The position numbers and the translations under genes were made by a program. From Caballeronia pedi (lineage in GTDB: Bacteria; Pseudomonadota; Gammaproteobacteria; Burkholderiales; Burkholderiaceae), in contig NZ_FCOE02000025.1 in the NCBI RefSeq assembly GCF_001544915.2, positions 54,834 through 118,833 on the forward strand: a stretch of 64,000 nucleotides of DNA, read 5' to 3'. How positions within the stretch are numbered: position 1 is the first letter of the stretch; the number at the start of each line of letters is the position of its first letter. The notes below the pieces were generated by a model. That model searched no databases. It saw only the letters and a list, made by a program, of their open reading frames with translations, and was not told the DNA's origin. Below are positions 1 to 8,987 of the stretch, piece by piece.

Positions 1-410
1 TAAGGCGTGACCACCACGACACGTTTCGCGCCGATCACCTTCAGCGCATCGACGAGCGCGCCCGCACTCGTAATCACAGGCGCCTCGCCGCCGTTCTCAA
101 CCGTGCGCTCATGCAGGCGCTTTTGCGACACGCGATGGTAGCCATGCCCCATCGCCATGATCGCGACCAGACACGCGTAGCCGAGCACATCGACGCGCGC
201 ATCGGAAAGCTCGACGGCGCAGCGGTCCGACTCCGCGTCCATTGCGGCGAGTTCTTCCTTCACGACTTTTTTCATGCGCATGCGGCTCGAATGAAACGTG
301 AAGCGCTCGGGGCGGATCGTCTGACGCGCGAGCAGCATCGCGGGAATCTCGGTCTCCATCGTCGTGTTCGAACTCGGCACGATCTGGCCGATGCGGTAAG
401 TCTTCGTCAT
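1..410 (-). CDS. picG: Maleate isomerase, N-terminal part (runs off the window)
   Basis: Asp/Glu racemase-superfamily maleate cis-trans isomerase, which turns maleate into fumarate for the citric acid cycle. Only the first 136 residues lie in the window; the C-terminus with the second catalytic cysteine is beyond position 1. The start MTKTYRIGQIVPSSNTTMET is typical of the family, and C80 in GYACLVA sits where the first active-site cysteine is expected. It begins 34 bp after the upstream decarboxylase gene on the same strand, so the two are probably cotranscribed. Maleate isomerase is the last step of pyridine-ring pathways that pass through 2,5-dihydroxypyridine and maleamate, which fits the neighbouring genes. 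The picG symbol is inferred from that context; family membership is secure. Confidence 0.85.
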   Translation of the reverse strand, partial: MTKTYRIGQIVPSSNTTMETEIPAMLLARQTIRPERFTFHSSRMRMKKVVKEELAAMDAESDRCAVELSDARVDVLGYACLVAIMAMGHGYHRVSQKRLHERTVENGGEAPVITSAGALVDALKVIGAKRVVVVTP

Positions 411-444
411 GTGTTGCTCCCTATATTCGAGGTCGTCTGATGCT

Positions 445-1410
445 TCAAAGGCGGAAGATTCGTTCGGCGTTGCCGTGACAGACGAGCGCGCGCGTGGCGT
501 CATCGAGCGGCGCACGTTCGATGAATTCCGCCGCGATCTCAGTGGACTCATACGGATAATCGACGGAGAACATCACCGCCTGCGCGCCCATTTCGCCGAT
601 CGCGCCGATGAGCGCGGGCGCGGAACACACGCCAGACGTCGTGATCAGGATGTTCGTACCGATGTATTCAGAAGGCGCGCGTTCGAGACTCACGCCATGC
701 GAATACACCGCGAAGCGGCTGTCGAAACGCCAGCGCAGAAACGGCAGGCCTTCGCCCATGTGGCCGAGAATGATCTTCAGATTCGGGAAGCGGTCGAACA
801 CGCCGCTGAACAACAGGCGCAATGCATGACTGCCGGTTTCCACGCCCCAGCCCCACGTCGCGCCCGTGAGTTCGGGATGACCGTCGAGCACGCGCGGATT
901 CACCAATGCATCGGTCGGATGCAGATACAGAGGGACGTCGAGTTCCTGCATCGTCGCCCAGAAGGGGTCGTAGGCGCGATCGTCGTAGTAGACGCCGAGC
1001 GTATGACCGTTGACGAGCGCGCCCTTGAAGCCGAGTTCGCGAACGGTGCGCGTCAGTTCATCGGATGCCGCTTTTGCGCTATGCATCGGCAGGGTCGCAA
1101 AGCCGCCGAAGCGCGCGGGATGACGCGCGATCTGCTGCGCGAGAAAGTCGTTGCTTTCCTTCGCGCGGCTGATCGCGAGCGCTGCATCGGCTTCGCCCTG
1201 CACGCTCGGACCCGTCTGCGACAGAATCGTATAGTCGATGCCCGCGCGATCCATCTCCACGATGCGCTGTTCATCGAAATCAGTAAGACGCGCGGCGAGA
1301 TCGCGCAGCACTTCGGGCGCGATGTGCTGCGTGAAACTCTTCGAATAACCCTGAAAGCCCGGCGTGCTGAAGTGCTCTTCCAGGGCGATCTTGCGAATCC
1401 GCTTTGTCAT
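445..1410 (-). CDS. picC: Amidohydrolase-family decarboxylase, probable 3,6-dihydroxypicolinate decarboxylase
   Basis: 321-residue member of the ACMSD/gamma-resorcylate decarboxylase branch of the amidohydrolase superfamily: metal-dependent, non-oxidative decarboxylases of hydroxylated aromatic acids. The N-terminal LEEHF motif and later positions supply a full ligand set: E11, H13, H164, H217 (LGHMGEG) and D284 (VDYPYES). Next to a molybdenum hydroxylase, a four-component Rieske hydroxylase and maleate isomerase, the best fit is PicC, which converts 3,6-dihydroxypicolinate to 2,5-dihydroxypyridine. The ATG is preceded by GGAG at good spacing. A 70-bp gap upstream carries a palindrome shared with the Rieske operon promoter. 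Alternatives are 2,6-dihydroxybenzoate or 5-carboxyvanillate decarboxylase; the family is certain, the substrate is inferred. Confidence 0.75.
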   Translation of the reverse strand: MTKRIRKIALEEHFSTPGFQGYSKSFTQHIAPEVLRDLAARLTDFDEQRIVEMDRAGIDYTILSQTGPSVQGEADAALAISRAKESNDFLAQQIARHPARFGGFATLPMHSAKAASDELTRTVRELGFKGALVNGHTLGVYYDDRAYDPFWATMQELDVPLYLHPTDALVNPRVLDGHPELTGATWGWGVETGSHALRLLFSGVFDRFPNLKIILGHMGEGLPFLRWRFDSRFAVYSHGVSLERAPSEYIGTNILITTSGVCSAPALIGAIGEMGAQAVMFSVDYPYESTEIAAEFIERAPLDDATRALVCHGNAERIFRL

Positions 1411-1424
1411 TTGAACTCCATTTG

Positions 1425-1438
1425 ATCAGTAGACTGAC
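1425..1438. promoter_or_regulatory. Candidate operator upstream of picC (TCAG-N4-CTGA)
   Basis: The plus strand reads ATCAGTAGACTGAC: half-sites ATCAG and CTGAc around a 4-bp spacer. It lies 15-28 bp upstream of the picC start codon, just downstream of a possible -10 (TATATC on the minus strand). The same core with the same spacer recurs at 9314-9327 before the Rieske operon, so one regulator probably controls both units. I recall a PicR-binding motif of this general form (TCAG-N4-CT) in Alcaligenes faecalis, but cannot verify it here. No regulator gene for it lies in this window. Confidence 0.55.
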
Positions 1439-1480
1439 GATATAGCCGAACGACGCGCCCCGATAGCGCGCCCTTCTCGC

Positions 1481-2671
1481 TCAATCGCCCTTGCCGAATA
1501 ACCGTTTGACGCGCCCCCAGATGACGCTCCATACGAGGCTGCCCGCATTGAACTTTGCAGACGTTGCCGCTGTAGCCGCGTCGGGCGCAGCACTCCCGCC
1601 GAGTTGCGCGGTGATGCGCGCGCCGAAATCCGCGATCATGCGGCGCACGAAATCCTTCACGAGCCCCGAGCGTGAAAACTGCGCGAGCGGCCCTTGCAGC
1701 ATGTATTCGAGCGTGACGGCCACGCGCGTTTCGTTGCCGCCCGCTTCGCTCGTCAATGCATACGTGACGTCGCCGTTGGCGCGCGACCGGCTGATGTTGT
1801 CCTGCCCCGCGCCGCGCATGACGGCGCAATGCGCGGCGTCGTCGCGTTCGAGGCGCGCCGCGCCCGCGAAGTTCGCGGACATCGGACCGAACTTGATCGC
1901 AATCCTGCCCTTCACGCTTTCGCCGTCGTGTTCGACCAGTTCCGCGCCGGGCAAGCATGAAGTGACCGAAGGCAGATCGCCCATGAAGGCCCATACCTTG
2001 TCGAGCGCGAAGGGAACGACGAAGCTGTCGTCGATCGCGGTCCAGCCCTTGCGAAGCGTTGCGGGTTGATCCGGCGATGCAACGCTTGCAGCCACAGGCG
2101 CTTGCGGCGCACTGGCCGGCGCGGCCGCGAAGGTCTGAAACGCGGGCGCCGATGTAGTTGCACCGCTGACTACTGCACGCGGCGCGGGCGCATCCGCGAT
2201 CGGATTCGCTTTCAGATCGGCGAGCACCGACTTGATCGCCGCGACGATGCCCATATAGCCCGTACATCGGCACAGATTGCCGGACAGTTCGAGCCGGATG
2301 CGCGCTTCGTCGGCATCGGGAAAACGCCGCGCGATATCGCGCGCGGTGATCAGCATGCCGGGCGTGCAGTAGCCGCATTGCAGGCCGTGATGAATCGAGA
2401 AGGCATGACGCAGACGCTTCATGAGTTCGTCGTCGTCGAAGCCTTCGATGGTGCGAACCTTCTGCTGATCGCACGCGACCGCGAACGTGATGCACGAGCG
2501 CACCGGCTCGCCGTCGACCAGCACGGTGCACGCGCCGCATACGCCGTGCTCGCAGCCGAGGTGCGTGCCGGTCAGGTTGTGCGTATCGCGAAGAAAGTCG
2601 CCGAGATGCACGCGCGATTCGACATCGCTGCGCACGGAACGGTCGTTGATGGTGAGTTCGATGACGGACAT
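1481..2671 (-). CDS. picA: Molybdenum hydroxylase [2Fe-2S] subunit fused to an SRPBCC (CoxG-like) domain
   Basis: Small iron-sulfur subunit of a xanthine-oxidase-family hydroxylase, passing electrons from the molybdenum centre to FAD. Residues 1-160 hold both clusters: C40, C45, C48 and C60 (plant-ferredoxin type), then C99, C102, C134 and C136 (GNLCRCTGY). An Ala/Pro-rich linker (about 165-215) leads to a second domain (about 215-360) resembling the CoxG/SRPBCC fold, then a basic tail. At 396 residues it is over twice the usual 160. The CoxG part may help cofactor insertion or membrane attachment, as proposed for CO dehydrogenase. The ATG at 2671 starts the conserved sequence; the open frame further upstream is not used. 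In context it should be one subunit of picolinate 6-dehydrogenase; I do not assign subunit numbers. Confidence 0.85.
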   Translation of the reverse strand: MSVIELTINDRSVRSDVESRVHLGDFLRDTHNLTGTHLGCEHGVCGACTVLVDGEPVRSCITFAVACDQQKVRTIEGFDDDELMKRLRHAFSIHHGLQCGYCTPGMLITARDIARRFPDADEARIRLELSGNLCRCTGYMGIVAAIKSVLADLKANPIADAPAPRAVVSGATTSAPAFQTFAAAPASAPQAPVAASVASPDQPATLRKGWTAIDDSFVVPFALDKVWAFMGDLPSVTSCLPGAELVEHDGESVKGRIAIKFGPMSANFAGAARLERDDAAHCAVMRGAGQDNISRSRANGDVTYALTSEAGGNETRVAVTLEYMLQGPLAQFSRSGLVKDFVRRMIADFGARITAQLGGSAAPDAATAATSAKFNAGSLVWSVIWGRVKRLFGKGD

Positions 2672-2681
2672 TGCAGTCTCT

Positions 2682-3518
2682 TTAAACTGTATTCGCGCTC
2701 GACACGCCGAACGCCTGCGCAAGACAACGCTCGAGTGCCGCCGTATGAATCTGCCGGTCGATGCCGTCGGCGTTGGGCATCGCGCTTGCGACGGCCTGCG
2801 CGAGCACCTCTTCGGTAGCTGCTGCCGGCCCGTGCTGCGCGATGCGCCGCGCGAGTTCGTCGAGCGCGGTCGGCGGGCCGTCGAGCGCGCCGAGCACCAC
2901 GCGGGCGAGTCCGGTGCGCGCATCGAAAGCGGCAGCCGCGCTCGCGTGCGGGAATTCGCCGGTCTTGCGGCAGAGTTTGTAGTAGCCCCAGCGCAGCGTC
3001 GGGCCAAGCTTCGGCAACAGCACCGCGGTGATGATCTCGCCGTCTTCCAGCAGCGTCGTGAATGCGCCCAGCATGAATTCGCCCGCACGCACTTGCCGTG
3101 TTGCGCCCGCCTTCGACAATTCCAGACGCGCATCCAGCGCAGACAGCGCAAGCGGCCAGTCGGCGGCGGGATCGGCATGCGCGAGACTGCCGCCGATCGT
3201 GCCGCGATTGCGGATCGCGCGATACGCAATGCCACTCGCCACATGCTGCATGAACGGATGACGCAGGAGCGCGTGCTTGCCGTCCTCGATTTCGGCGTGC
3301 GTCACCGCCGCGCCGACGCGCACGACGTCGCCCGCTTCGGACACCGCGCGAAGATCCGCGATGCGCGATACATCGACGATGCGGCCCGGCCGTGCGAGAC
3401 GCAGATTCAGCATCGGGCCCATCGACTGGCTGCCCGATATCGGCTTTGCGTCCTTCAATTCCCTGAGCGCGTCGGCCAAGGACGCGGCTCTCACATACTC
3501 GAATGCAGCGGCTTTCAT
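2682..3518 (-). CDS. picA: Molybdenum hydroxylase FAD-binding (medium) subunit
   Basis: 278-residue CoxM/CutM-type flavoprotein subunit that carries electrons from the [2Fe-2S] subunit to the acceptor. The start MKAAAFEYVRA, the segment GSQSMGPMLNLRLARP and the FAD-loop motif RGTIGGSLAHADPAAD are the standard landmarks; length is typical (about 270-290). Its ATG overlaps the stop of the large-subunit gene by 4 bp (ATGA), and the iron-sulfur subunit starts 10 bp after its stop. Large-medium-small are therefore one translationally coupled unit. The substrate is inferred from the cluster: probably C6-hydroxylation of picolinate. Confidence 0.88.
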   Translation of the reverse strand: MKAAAFEYVRAASLADALRELKDAKPISGSQSMGPMLNLRLARPGRIVDVSRIADLRAVSEAGDVVRVGAAVTHAEIEDGKHALLRHPFMQHVASGIAYRAIRNRGTIGGSLAHADPAADWPLALSALDARLELSKAGATRQVRAGEFMLGAFTTLLEDGEIITAVLLPKLGPTLRWGYYKLCRKTGEFPHASAAAAFDARTGLARVVLGALDGPPTALDELARRIAQHGPAAATEEVLAQAVASAMPNADGIDRQIHTAALERCLAQAFGVSSANTV

Positions 3519-5920
3519 CCCGCCACCTCCTGCCTGAGTTCTTCCTCACTTGTCGCCTTGCCGACCTTCGCCGCTTCGATCGCCGCAAGCAGACGACGCG
3601 GCGTCAAGGGCGTTTCCGACACGCTCGCACCGAGCGGCGTGAGCGCATCGTTCACCGCGTTGAAGAGCGCGGCGGGCGGCGCGATCGCTCCGCCCTCGCC
3701 CACGCCTTTCGCGCCGAACTCCGTATAAGGCGAAGGCGTTTCCATGTGAATGATCGTGAGCGACGGCAACTCGGTCGGTCCCGGCAACATGTAGTCAGCG
3801 AGTGTCGACGTGAGTGGCTGCGCGTTGTCGTCGTAGAGCGTTTCTTCGTAGAACGCGGTGCCGATGCCTTGCGCCGTGCCGCCGATCGTCTGCCCTTCGA
3901 CGACCATCGGATTGATCATGCGGCCGCAATCCTCGACGATCACGTAATCGAGGATTTCGACATCGCCGGTTTTCGTATCGACGGCCACCGCCGCCGCGTG
4001 CGTCGCGTAGCTGAACGCGCCGGTATCGACTTTCGGCTTGAAGCCTTGCGTCGCTTCCAGACCGGCGAGATTCACGCCGGCGGGCAAACGCTCGGGACGC
4101 AGATACCACGCCGATGCGATCTCCTGAATCGTCACGCGCCCGGTTGCGCCGATCACCTCGCCGTGCTCAAAACGCGCGGCGTCCTGTTCTTCACCGAGCA
4201 AATGCGCGCCGATGAGAAGTAGACGCGGCAAGAGTTCGCGACACGTCGTGGCGACCGCGCCGCCCGCCATCACGATGCTGCGCGATGCATACGTGCCCGT
4301 CGAATACGGCGTGAGCGCCGTATCGCCATGCACGACCTTGATCTTCTGCAGCGGCACGCCGAGCACTTCGTTGGCGATCTGCGCGAGCGTGGTTTCCATG
4401 CCTTGACCGTGCGAGTGAATGCCCGCGCGCACTTCGAGGCCGCCGTCCGCGGTGATACGCACGGTCGCGAGGTCGTAGCCCGGCACGACCGGCAAGCCCC
4501 ACGACGCGAACACCGCCGTGCCGTGAGCGGATTGCTCGGTGAAGGTCGCGAAGCCGATGCCGACGAGACGTCCGTCCTGCTCGCCTGACTTCTGCCGCGC
4601 GCGCCACTTCGGCACATCGAGTTGAGCCACTGCACGGCGCAGGCTTTCCTGGAAGTCGCCGCTGTCGTAGTGCTTCTTCACGACATTGGTATAGGGCATG
4701 TCCGCGCCGCGCACGAGATTATCGTGACGCACTTCCCACGCTTCCCGGCCGACGGCGCGCGCGATCGCGTCCATCGTCAGTTCGATCGCGAAGCACACGC
4801 CCGTGCGCGCGACACCGCGATACGGCAGGAAGCCCGGCTTGTTGGTCGCGGCGCATTGCGTGCGGCATCGATAGCCCGAGAAATCGTAAGGCCCCGGCAG
4901 ATTGCCGAGCGCCTGTCCCGTTTCCAGACCGATCGTGAACGGCCATGCCGAATACGCGCCGCCGTCGATCAGAAGCTGTGCATCGAGCGCGAGCAGCCGG
5001 CCCGTTTCATCGGCATATGCGGTGAGTTCGTAGTGATGCTGACGCGAGTTCGCACCGGCGATCAGATGTTCGCGGCGATCCTCGATGAACCGAAACGGCT
5101 TGCGATACTTGAGCGCGAGCCACGCAATGCACAACTCTTCCTGCTGAAGCACGCACTTGTAGCCGAACGCGCCGCCGACATCGGGCGAGATGACGCGCAC
5201 CTGCCCATGCTCGATGCCGAGACACTGCGACAGCACCGTGCGGATCATATGCGGCACCTGCGTCGACGTGATGACGACGAGCTGCGAATGCGTATGATCC
5301 CAGTACGCGAGCACGGCCTTGCCTTCCATCGGCACCATGCATTGGCGTGCGAGATCGACCTTCTGCTTCACGACGACAGGCGCGTCCTTCGAACGCGCGT
5401 CGAAATCGACATCGGCCTTGAGGTCGAGAAAGAGATTGTCGGTCCAGTGATCGTGCACGCGCACATCGGTGCGTTCGCGTGCGTTGAATGCGTTTGCGAA
5501 GGCCGGCAGTTCGTCGAGATCGAGCTCGATTTCCTCGGCGATATCCTCGGCCTGCGCACGCGTCTTCGCGAAGCACATCGCGACCGGCTCGCCGACGAAG
5601 CGCACCTTGCCGGACGCGAGCGGCGGATGCGACGAAGGCTTGTAGCTGGGCAGGCTCGAATCCGCGACGATATCGGTCGCGCCCTGCATGTCGTCGCGCA
5701 GGATCACCTGCTCCGCATACTGTTCCGGCTTGCCGATACGCACGATGCGCGCATGGGCGACGGGGCTGCGCAGGAACGCGACTTCCTGCAAATCCGGAAA
5801 CGTATAGTCGGCGACGAACTTGCCCTTGCCGTGCAGATGCCGCTCGTCTTCGCGGCGTCTGACGCGCGCGCCGACGCCCCCGCTTTCGGCCGGCGCTTCC
5901 ATGTGTTCCGTGTGACTCAT
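3515..5920 (-). CDS. picA: Molybdenum hydroxylase large (molybdopterin-binding) subunit
   Basis: 801-residue catalytic subunit of a xanthine dehydrogenase/CO dehydrogenase-type enzyme. It binds the molybdenum-cytosine-dinucleotide cofactor and inserts water-derived oxygen into an N-heteroaromatic ring. Visible features are the N-terminal a/b-hammerhead region (VGARVRRREDERHLHGKG), the cofactor-loop motif GGAFGYK near residue 247, and the catalytic glutamate E742 in GVGEGG. It heads the large-medium-small hydroxylase set and starts 20 bp after the Rieske beta-subunit stop, so the Rieske and molybdenum enzymes probably share a transcript. I read the complex as picolinate dehydrogenase (6-hydroxylating); nicotinate- or isoquinoline-type hydroxylases are alternatives. 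Confidence 0.88.
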   Translation of the reverse strand: MSHTEHMEAPAESGGVGARVRRREDERHLHGKGKFVADYTFPDLQEVAFLRSPVAHARIVRIGKPEQYAEQVILRDDMQGATDIVADSSLPSYKPSSHPPLASGKVRFVGEPVAMCFAKTRAQAEDIAEEIELDLDELPAFANAFNARERTDVRVHDHWTDNLFLDLKADVDFDARSKDAPVVVKQKVDLARQCMVPMEGKAVLAYWDHTHSQLVVITSTQVPHMIRTVLSQCLGIEHGQVRVISPDVGGAFGYKCVLQQEELCIAWLALKYRKPFRFIEDRREHLIAGANSRQHHYELTAYADETGRLLALDAQLLIDGGAYSAWPFTIGLETGQALGNLPGPYDFSGYRCRTQCAATNKPGFLPYRGVARTGVCFAIELTMDAIARAVGREAWEVRHDNLVRGADMPYTNVVKKHYDSGDFQESLRRAVAQLDVPKWRARQKSGEQDGRLVGIGFATFTEQSAHGTAVFASWGLPVVPGYDLATVRITADGGLEVRAGIHSHGQGMETTLAQIANEVLGVPLQKIKVVHGDTALTPYSTGTYASRSIVMAGGAVATTCRELLPRLLLIGAHLLGEEQDAARFEHGEVIGATGRVTIQEIASAWYLRPERLPAGVNLAGLEATQGFKPKVDTGAFSYATHAAAVAVDTKTGDVEILDYVIVEDCGRMINPMVVEGQTIGGTAQGIGTAFYEETLYDDNAQPLTSTLADYMLPGPTELPSLTIIHMETPSPYTEFGAKGVGEGGAIAPPAALFNAVNDALTPLGASVSETPLTPRRLLAAIEAAKVGKATSEEELRQEVAG

Positions 5921-5940
5921 GCGCTCTCTCCCAACGATGT

Positions 5941-6450
5941 TCAGACGGGATAAGCGAGATCGTTCGCGATCATCGCCGTGTCATACACCGCCTGTCTTTC
6001 CTTCAGCAGAAGAACGTTACCATTGCGCGCGAAGCGATCAAAAAGCCTGCCCGCCTGATGCAGGGTCGTCGCGCCTTCGACGAGCGTCTGCAGCAGCATG
6101 TAGTTGCTCTGCGCGATGATCTCTTCATCGGTTGCGTTCAGAATGCGTACGTTCGAGACGAAATGCAGCATCTGGCGCGGCGCGAACATCTGTGTGCGCG
6201 AGATCGCCACTGCGCGGTCGCGCAGCATGTCGCGCCCTTCCGCATACACCAGCCCGACCGGAAAACCGTTCGCGGCGTTCTCATACTCGGTCACGCGGTA
6301 AAGACAGTTCTCGGTGAAAAACTCCGGCCAGCGCTCGATGTCGCCGCTATCCAGCGCCGCGCAATACTCCGCATGGAAATCCTCCACGGCGGCGCGCGCG
6401 ATCAGCGCCTTGTCGTGCGCGATGTTCTGCTTCTCGAATCCTGGCAACAT
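5941..6450 (-). CDS. picB: Rieske hydroxylase beta subunit
   Basis: 169-residue small subunit of an aromatic-ring hydroxylating oxygenase (NTF2-like cone fold), giving structural support to the alpha subunit. The pattern VEDFHAEYCAALDSGDIERWPEFF followed in the middle by GRDMLRDRAVAI is characteristic. It starts directly after the alpha-subunit stop. Length resembles NagH/AndAd-type subunits (about 160). It probably forms the oxygenase core of a 6-hydroxypicolinate 3-monooxygenase with the preceding gene. Confidence 0.82.
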   Translation of the reverse strand: MLPGFEKQNIAHDKALIARAAVEDFHAEYCAALDSGDIERWPEFFTENCLYRVTEYENAANGFPVGLVYAEGRDMLRDRAVAISRTQMFAPRQMLHFVSNVRILNATDEEIIAQSNYMLLQTLVEGATTLHQAGRLFDRFARNGNVLLLKERQAVYDTAMIANDLAYPV

Positions 6451-7743
6451 CTAGAACTCCATGACTTCACGATAGTGTTTGTACATGGCGCGAATGGCAG
6501 CCTCGGAGATCAGGTTGTCAGCCGTGCCGATCTTGTCGCCGTCCAGCTTGATGATGCTGCGATCGCTCACCGAGCGGCGCACGCCTTCCTGGACGAACTT
6601 CATCGCTTCGTTGTCTTCGAGGCCGAGAAAGCCCGATGGTCCCATCAGATTGCCCTGGCGCAGACGGTGGCGCAGCATCTCGTCGGTATCGTCTTCATAG
6701 CCGAACATGGTCCAGAGCATGATCATGCTGTTCGGGCCGTTCGGAACGATATGGCGCACGCCGAGCGTGTTCATCTCGCGCTGCACGATGAGGTTCGGCC
6801 AGATCGTCTGCATCGTGACGGACCATTCGGAATCGAACTCCTTGATGAACTCGAGAAAACGTTCATCGCGCAAGGTCATGCCGTCGTGGAAGGAGCGCAT
6901 CTCCTTCTTCTTGTCTTCGTCGATGGTCGCGTAGAGCGAATCGCTTTTCGCCGAGGCCATCGTGCCGTGAATACCGTACTTGCTGTCCGCGACCATCGCC
7001 GAGCGATTGCCCGCGACGAGCAGACCGAACACGACGAGAAACGAATGCAGCAGCGTCGCGTGATACGGGTCCTTCAGATTCTCGTGATACATCTTCCAGT
7101 TGCACGGCAGCTCGTTCTTGTAGAAGCCGAGCACGCGTAGACGGCGGCCGTTGAACACGGCGTCGAAGTCCGTGAGAATTTCGGGCGTGAGATAGTCTTC
7201 GAGCGGCTCCATGTCATGCGCGAAGGATGCGAACACCACGCCGTTGCGCGTCGCAACCGCGAGTTTCTTCAGGCCGTGCGCGTCGGTGCGGAAGTCCTTC
7301 GGCATGCCGCCCAGCTTGTTCACGCCGCGCCGGAAAGGCACGCCCTGCAGATTGCCCTTCAGGTCATACGACCATTGGTGATACGGGCACACGAATTCCT
7401 TGTTGTTGCCGCGGCTGTGCCGGCAGAACTCTGCGCCGCGATGCGCGCAGCGATTCTCGAACACGTTGATCGAGCCATCTTCGGCGCGCGATACGACGAC
7501 CGGCGTCGGTCCTACGTACGAGCGCTTGAAATCCCCGGCGTTCGGCACTTCCGCTTCGAGCGCGACGAAGTTCCAGGTGCGGCCATGAAAGATCCGCTCG
7601 ACTTCGCGCGCGTAGACGGCCTCGCTCGTATAGACCCAGTCGGGAATGCACTGCAGCCCTTCTTCGGGCCACACGAGCCCTTCGATCGGCGGATTCTTGC
7701 TTTGAGGCGTATGCACGCCGATGATCGTTTCAGACGAGTACAC
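6451..7743 (-). CDS. picB: Rieske hydroxylase alpha subunit, probable 6-hydroxypicolinate 3-monooxygenase oxygenase
   Basis: 430-residue catalytic oxygenase subunit. The Rieske [2Fe-2S] site is C99-x-H101 and C119-x2-H122 (CPYHQWSYD). The mononuclear iron site is the D225-x2-H228-x4-H233 motif, with the bridging Asp of classical ring hydroxylases. Size and architecture match NagG (salicylate 5-hydroxylase) and AndAc. Translation starts at GTG 7743 behind GGGAG and overlaps the reductase gene by 14 bp. With its own ferredoxin, reductase and beta subunit it makes a four-component system. PicB of picolinate degraders is described as four-component, and the co-located molybdenum hydroxylase and decarboxylase support that reading. 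Salicylate or anthranilate hydroxylase activity cannot be excluded from motifs. Confidence 0.8.
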   Translation of the reverse strand: MYSSETIIGVHTPQSKNPPIEGLVWPEEGLQCIPDWVYTSEAVYAREVERIFHGRTWNFVALEAEVPNAGDFKRSYVGPTPVVVSRAEDGSINVFENRCAHRGAEFCRHSRGNNKEFVCPYHQWSYDLKGNLQGVPFRRGVNKLGGMPKDFRTDAHGLKKLAVATRNGVVFASFAHDMEPLEDYLTPEILTDFDAVFNGRRLRVLGFYKNELPCNWKMYHENLKDPYHATLLHSFLVVFGLLVAGNRSAMVADSKYGIHGTMASAKSDSLYATIDEDKKKEMRSFHDGMTLRDERFLEFIKEFDSEWSVTMQTIWPNLIVQREMNTLGVRHIVPNGPNSMIMLWTMFGYEDDTDEMLRHRLRQGNLMGPSGFLGLEDNEAMKFVQEGVRRSVSDRSIIKLDGDKIGTADNLISEAAIRAMYKHYREVMEF

Positions 7744-8974
7744 CTTGATCTCCCGAGTGTGTTGAGCGAATCAGCCGTTCGAGCTGGCGCAGCTTGATCG
7801 TGGGGTCGGCGAGCATGCCGGCGTCGACGGGCAGCGCGTCTTCGACGAGCCGTCTGATCGCGCGCAGCTCGCCGCCCTGATTGATCGCGAGCGCATGGAC
7901 GATGACACCGTCGCGTAGTCCCATCAGCAGCGTCTTGCCGTCCGCGCCCGCGCGTTCGATCCATCGATCGACGGCGCCGCCGGGCATGCCGAGCATCTGG
8001 AGGTTCCAGTCGTATTGATCGGTCCAGAACCACGGCGTCGGCGCGTATGTCACCGCGTCGCCCGCGATGTTGCGCGCCGCGACGATCGCCTGTTCCTGCG
8101 CGTTCTGCCACGATTCGAGGCGCGTCGCGCGATCGTTCGCGCCGTATGGGAAGTTCGCGCAATCGCCAGCCGCATAGACATCGGGCGCGGATGTGCGGCA
8201 ATGACGATCGACGCTGATACCGTTGTTCGTTGCGATCCCCGCGACCTTCGCGAGTTCGTCGTTCGGTTCCTGGCCGATCGCGACCACGCACAAATCGAAG
8301 TGCTCGCCATTCACTTGCACGCCTGTTGCGTGCTCTCGCACTTGCAAGTGCTTCGCGTCGAACACGAAGCGCACGCCGTGCGTCTCATGCTTCGCGCGCA
8401 GGCGTTCCGAGAGCATCGGCGGCAAGGCGCGGCTCAACAGGCTCGCTGCGGATTCGAACACGCTGACATCGAGGCCGCGCGTGCGTGCGCTCGCCGCGAA
8501 TTCCAGACCGAGAAAGCCACCGCCGATCACAGCCGCCGAGCGCGCGGTCGCAAGACGCGAACGCAGACGCATCGCGTCGTCGAGCGTGCGCAGATAGAAC
8601 GTGTGCGGTCCCTCCGGCACGTCGGCCAGGCGGCGCGCTCGACCGCCCGTGGTCAGCAGGCAACGGTCGTAGCGCAGCTCGCCGCCGCGTTCGAGCGTCG
8701 CAGCATGCCGTTGCGTGTCGAGGCGCAGCACGCGATCGTCGAGCCACTCGATGCGAGCTTCGTCATAGAGTTCGGCCGTATGCACCCAGCCCTTGAAGCA
8801 ATCGTCATCGTCAGGTGCGAGCAGCACGTCCTTCGACAGCGGCGGCCTTTCGTACGGTGCGTGACGCTCGTCGCCCGCGAGCACGATGCGCCCTTCGAAT
8901 CCGTATGTGCGCAGTGCTTCGGCTGCTCGCGCGCCGGCCTGTCCCGCGCCGATGATCAATACCGTCTGCGTCAT
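7730..8974 (-). CDS. picB: Ferredoxin-NAD(P)+ reductase of the Rieske system (BphA4 type)
   Basis: 414-residue FAD-dependent pyridine nucleotide-disulfide family reductase feeding NADH electrons to the Rieske ferredoxin. The FAD dinucleotide motif is at the N-terminus (IIGAGQAGARAAEALR), the NAD motif near residue 140 (VIGGGFLGLEFAAS), and the second FAD motif YAAGDCANF near residue 270. The C-terminal dimerisation domain is complete. The chosen ATG (MTQTVLIIG) sits right before the Rossmann motif. The open frame extends 55 codons upstream into the ferredoxin gene, but that part is out-of-frame sequence. The start lies 13 bp after the ferredoxin stop. Confidence 0.87.
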   Translation of the reverse strand: MTQTVLIIGAGQAGARAAEALRTYGFEGRIVLAGDERHAPYERPPLSKDVLLAPDDDDCFKGWVHTAELYDEARIEWLDDRVLRLDTQRHAATLERGGELRYDRCLLTTGGRARRLADVPEGPHTFYLRTLDDAMRLRSRLATARSAAVIGGGFLGLEFAASARTRGLDVSVFESAASLLSRALPPMLSERLRAKHETHGVRFVFDAKHLQVREHATGVQVNGEHFDLCVVAIGQEPNDELAKVAGIATNNGISVDRHCRTSAPDVYAAGDCANFPYGANDRATRLESWQNAQEQAIVAARNIAGDAVTYAPTPWFWTDQYDWNLQMLGMPGGAVDRWIERAGADGKTLLMGLRDGVIVHALAINQGGELRAIRRLVEDALPVDAGMLADPTIKLRQLERLIRSTHSGDQGVLV

Positions 8975-8987
8975 GATTTCGCGCGCC

